Assembly: GCA_002432715.1 (NCBI GenBank)
Contig: DJGJ01000052.1
Coordinates: 1 to 43,120 of the forward strand
DNA length: 43,120 bases
Direction: 5' to 3'
From: Sphaerochaeta sp. UBA5849
GTDB lineage: Bacteria > Spirochaetota > Spirochaetia > Sphaerochaetales > Sphaerochaetaceae
The notes beneath the pieces were generated by a model. The model ran no database searches. It was not told where the DNA came from and was given only the letters and a program-made list of their open reading frames with translations. The position numbers and the translations under genes were made by a program. The first letter of the stretch is position 1. Each line of letters starts with the position of its first letter. Below are positions 40,622 through 43,120 of this stretch, piece by piece.

Positions 40622-42387
40622 TGAAAAAGCAGCTTACATCCATTTTTCTATGTATATTTGTAATATTCAACCTTGGAGCAATGCCTGATTTCTTCTTTCA
40701 GCTGAATGGCACTGCTGCATTAAAGTACCCTGTTAGTGTGATGACTCCTGTTTCAAGTAGATCATTTAATGCACTGAAAGGTGTTGTGGGGGAGTACTCT
40801 ACACAAATGGATTATCTTGATCGATTAACTCGAACAGGATGGACTTCAGTAACTCCTAGAACTGGTAGCCAAGGTTTGGATCATTTTTTCATGAAGTTCA
40901 ATTCCAGTGGTTATGTTGAGGACGTGCTTATTGTCGAGACCAAAATGGGGACTCGATCAGTGAAACAAAGTCTAGGTATGACTTCAGATGACAAGCAAAT
41001 GTCGCAAACCTGGGTTCAGAGAAGAATCGAGCGTTCAATACTTGCAAAATACGATGAAATTATACAGCTTGATGGATTGAATGAAATCGAGGTTGTTCAC
41101 CAAGTTCCTAAAGAAAACCTTATATCTTCAAAATTTGCTATTGATAAAGAAGCGTTTTACTTTACAAAGAATGGAGATGACAGAATATATTTCTATGACC
41201 GAGCTCAGGAATATACCGATCCAGATGTAAGAATTGGTCAAACCAGGTCAACAAAGAATACAATTCAAGATTTTTCAGATCACAATCTCTATAAACGAAG
41301 GGTCGTCAAGTATGTACCAGATAGTGCCCAAGGATTGATACAAGAGACCTATGTGGTAGTTACAAAGAATGGGGTCGATGATTATGAACTTCTAGATTCA
41401 AATAGATTTCCATCTCAGATGCTTGAAAAAATTGTTGATTCATCAAGTTATCAAGCGGCTGTAATTTCAACTTATGCTCTAGCGGATTCTTCGTTTTATT
41501 CTGATTTGACTACTACAGAGAAAATTCGTTTAATGAATTCTGACATCGATAAAACCATTGCAAGGAAAATGTTTAAACCAAAAGCAAACATTGAAGCCTT
41601 GAATAGAAAACTGGGATTAAACCCAAATACTCCAATTACATCATTGGATTTTTCAGACTCTGAGTGGCGGAAGATCTCAACAGTTGAATTCAGCGATCTG
41701 GATGATGGTACTCGTATAAAACTTAGGAATGCATCACGACAAATGACCGCCCGACAGGTAACCATTGGAGGCCTGGAAGGTGCGGCTTTGGGTTTCTCCA
41801 TAAGTATCTTGGGTCAGATGATTCTGAACAAATCACTTTCAGATATCAATTGGCAAGAAGTTGGAGTATCTGCTGGTATAGTCGGGTTTAGTATGGCGGC
41901 AAGCAAGCTTTCTGATATGAGCGGAAGTCTTATTAAAGGAAAATTGATATCTTCATCAAACAAGTTTGCTCGGGTGATGAGTAAAAATGCACCGATTACC
42001 TTGGGATTCGGTGTGGATTTGCTAGTTGACTCGGGCTTTGCTTTTTATAATTACTACAATGGAACATACAGTTTGAACCAAACCCTTGCTGATATTGGTT
42101 TCAATGCAGCTATGAATGTCCCCATTTATTTTCTCAGTACTTTGGTAAGTAATCTTACAGCAGGAGTAATAGGCGGATCTTGGGGAGGGCCGATCAGTAT
42201 GGCAGCAGGTCTAGCTGTAGGTGTAATGGTTAGTTTTGGTAGCACCTTCGTTTTCAATCCAATCAAGAATGAAATTGAGATTCGCGATATCTTTGCTGAT
42301 TTGTCCAAACCTAATAAGGACGATACTGTCCAGTCTTGGACTATTACATATCTGAAAGAGTTGGGAGCTGTAACTGCCAGTCTATGA
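40621..42387 (+). CDS. Exported protein with REase-like nuclease motifs and glycine-rich membrane domain
   Basis: A 588-residue protein with a Sec signal peptide (residues about 1-20: KKQLTSIFLCIFVIFNLGA). Residues 50-140 carry an ordered motif set of the PD-(D/E)XK fold seen in bacterial DNase toxins: Glu58 in KGVVGEYS, a helix ending in TGW, Asp87 in GSQGLDHFF, Glu106-x-Lys108 in VLIVETKMG, and QMSQTWVQRR at 126-135. A polar middle region of about 240 residues follows. Residues 382-545 are glycine-rich and hydrophobic (GGLEGAALGFSISILGQMIL; later VIGGSWGGPISMAAGLAVGV), probably several membrane helices. Overlapping TAATG couples it to the coiled-coil gene. Function is unproven; the nuclease reading is inference. 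Confidence 0.7.
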   Translation: MKKQLTSIFLCIFVIFNLGAMPDFFFQLNGTAALKYPVSVMTPVSSRSFNALKGVVGEYSTQMDYLDRLTRTGWTSVTPRTGSQGLDHFFMKFNSSGYVEDVLIVETKMGTRSVKQSLGMTSDDKQMSQTWVQRRIERSILAKYDEIIQLDGLNEIEVVHQVPKENLISSKFAIDKEAFYFTKNGDDRIYFYDRAQEYTDPDVRIGQTRSTKNTIQDFSDHNLYKRRVVKYVPDSAQGLIQETYVVVTKNGVDDYELLDSNRFPSQMLEKIVDSSSYQAAVISTYALADSSFYSDLTTTEKIRLMNSDIDKTIARKMFKPKANIEALNRKLGLNPNTPITSLDFSDSEWRKISTVEFSDLDDGTRIKLRNASRQMTARQVTIGGLEGAALGFSISILGQMILNKSLSDINWQEVGVSAGIVGFSMAASKLSDMSGSLIKGKLISSSNKFARVMSKNAPITLGFGVDLLVDSGFAFYNYYNGTYSLNQTLADIGFNAAMNVPIYFLSTLVSNLTAGVIGGSWGGPISMAAGLAVGVMVSFGSTFVFNPIKNEIEIRDIFADLSKPNKDDTVQSWTITYLKELGAVTASL

Positions 42388-42522
42388 GTGGGGTTTGGCC
42401 GTCATTATATGGTGTTTTAGTCAGGATATTAAAACTTGTGTTAGAGTCGACCGAATTTAACTCCCGGGGGGTTGTCTCCGCCTGACGCCAATAGAACAGC
42501 CCCGACCAGGTCTCAAGAACTG
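42388..42522. other. Short gap after the island genes
   Basis: No gene, immunity-like small protein or clear terminator is visible between the exported protein and the recombinase remnant. Composition returns toward that of the rest of the window (CTCCCGGGGGGTTG around 42461). Confidence 0.4.
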
Positions 42523-42701
42523 AGAACAATCACCCCGAGATAATTGATAAAGCCTGTTTCGAACGGGTCCAAGAGATGAGAAGGCTCAGGACCAATGTCA
42601 TCTTTGATAAACAAAGAAACAAGTTCAGCGTGAACACCCACTACAGCATGAAACGCCCATTGGATGTGATTAAAGACCAATCTGAGCCTGAAGAAGCTTG
42701 A
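42523..42701 (+). pseudogene. Serine recombinase remnant
   Basis: An isolated frame without a start reads ENNHPEIIDKACFERVQEMR, then RLRTNVIFDKQRNKF to a TGA at 42699-42701. The NHPEIIDKxxFERVQEMR pattern is the familiar segment of large serine recombinases (zinc-ribbon/recombinase domain region, usually NNHPAIIDxxTFxxVQ). The catalytic N-terminal domain and most of the rest are absent. It probably marks a former integrated element. Confidence 0.6.
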
Positions 42702-42862
42702 GCTGGCATTCTTATTGTCATTTCTTGGCTGATAGCCATAGAATCTGGGACCAATTTCACGTAATTTTCAAGTTGTGCCAAAAATTAAATTGTGTAACCC
42801 CCTGAGCCCCTAAAAAAGTAGGCTGTTTTTAAGAATTAGTGACTGTGACACTCTGTATCACC

Positions 42863-42887
42863 CCTGATGCAATAGACTGTCATCAGG
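42863..42887 (+). promoter_or_regulatory. Hairpin covering the ribosome binding site of the transposase
   Basis: CCTGATG (42863-42869) pairs with CATCAGG (42881-42887) around an 11-base loop. The right arm contains the first half of the AGGAGG ribosome binding site (42885-42890), so folding would hide it. Confidence 0.5.
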
Positions 42888-42898
42888 AGGCAAGAGAT

Positions 42899-43120
42899 AT
42901 GGCCTACATGACAGCAGATGCACTTGTCGAGCGGATGAAAGGGATTCCTGAGTTCATTCTCAGCAAGATTGCCGAAATACTCGACTGCTATGACAAGGAA
43001 ACCGCCGTTGCTGAAGGATTCCTGTTCGAGCGTTGCCCAAAATGTGGAGCAATCCACCCGAGGATCACAAAGGGCGGCAAGCAGATGTTCAGGTGCATGG
43101 ATTGCCGGCGGCGGTTCACC
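42899..43120 (+). CDS. Insertion-sequence transposase, N-terminal part
   Basis: From the ATG at 42899, with AGGAGG eight bases upstream, 74 codons run to the window edge without a stop. After a helical start (DALVERMKGIPEFILSKIAE) comes a zinc ribbon, FERCPKCGAIHPRITKGG followed by FRCMDCRRRFT, typical of the N-terminus of IS1595- or IS1-like transposases. The DDE domain and right end lie outside the window, and I cannot place the left inverted repeat with confidence between 42702 and 42862. Confidence 0.7.
   Translation, partial: MAYMTADALVERMKGIPEFILSKIAEILDCYDKETAVAEGFLFERCPKCGAIHPRITKGGKQMFRCMDCRRRFT

Noticed and set aside
1..43120. CRISPR array
   Set aside because: No regularly spaced direct repeats were seen anywhere in the window, and no cas-like gene.

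Overview
The window most likely comes from a free-living, carbohydrate-fermenting spirochaete of the Sphaerochaeta type. This is inferred from gene content: three binding-protein-dependent sugar ABC systems without their own ATPases, GH31 and GH51 glycosidases, LacI and ArsR sugar regulators, an exported binding protein starting its mature part with GSAES-like residues, and a Wzi-like outer-membrane barrel. No rRNA or tRNA gene is present to confirm it.

Layout. 1-2000: a partial membrane protein, a TIGR04076 protein and an aldo/keto reductase. 2027-8720 (reverse strand): an alpha-xyloside locus made of a LacI repressor, binding protein, two permeases and a GH31 alpha-xylosidase; matching operators sit just downstream of the -10 boxes of both the repressor and the transport operon. 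8823-15692: single genes (LysE-type exporter, VOC protein, TPR protein, IIC-like membrane protein, DAACS symporter, alkyltransferase-like protein, DUF4256, DUF2179) and a decayed GyrI-like gene. 15951-22363: a prenyltransferase-repeat pseudogene, then an arabinose-oligosaccharide operon (binding protein, two permeases, GH51 arabinofuranosidase, ArsR-type regulator) whose promoter carries two GAACAA-N5-TTGTTC operators.

22529-24100: two coupled small genes and a group II intron relic whose reverse-transcriptase core is deleted. 24159-31534: a PII-like protein, MFS transporter, LacI regulator, PlsC acyltransferase with a zinc ribbon, a GltS-like symporter and a large unknown protein. 31644-37289: outer-membrane barrel, then a UgpAEB-like transporter operon with a TIM-barrel isomerase. 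37276-38471: MerR regulator divergent from radC, sharing an inverted repeat.

38560-43120 is a visibly A+T-richer accessory region. It holds a two-gene unit, a membrane-anchored coiled-coil protein (523 aa) overlapping by one base an exported 588-aa protein. The latter has an N-terminal region that looks like a PD-(D/E)XK nuclease and a glycine-rich hydrophobic C-terminal half. The unit is followed by a serine-recombinase remnant and the start of an insertion-sequence transposase. It is the best candidate for an undescribed system here. The nuclease assignment rests on motif reading alone.
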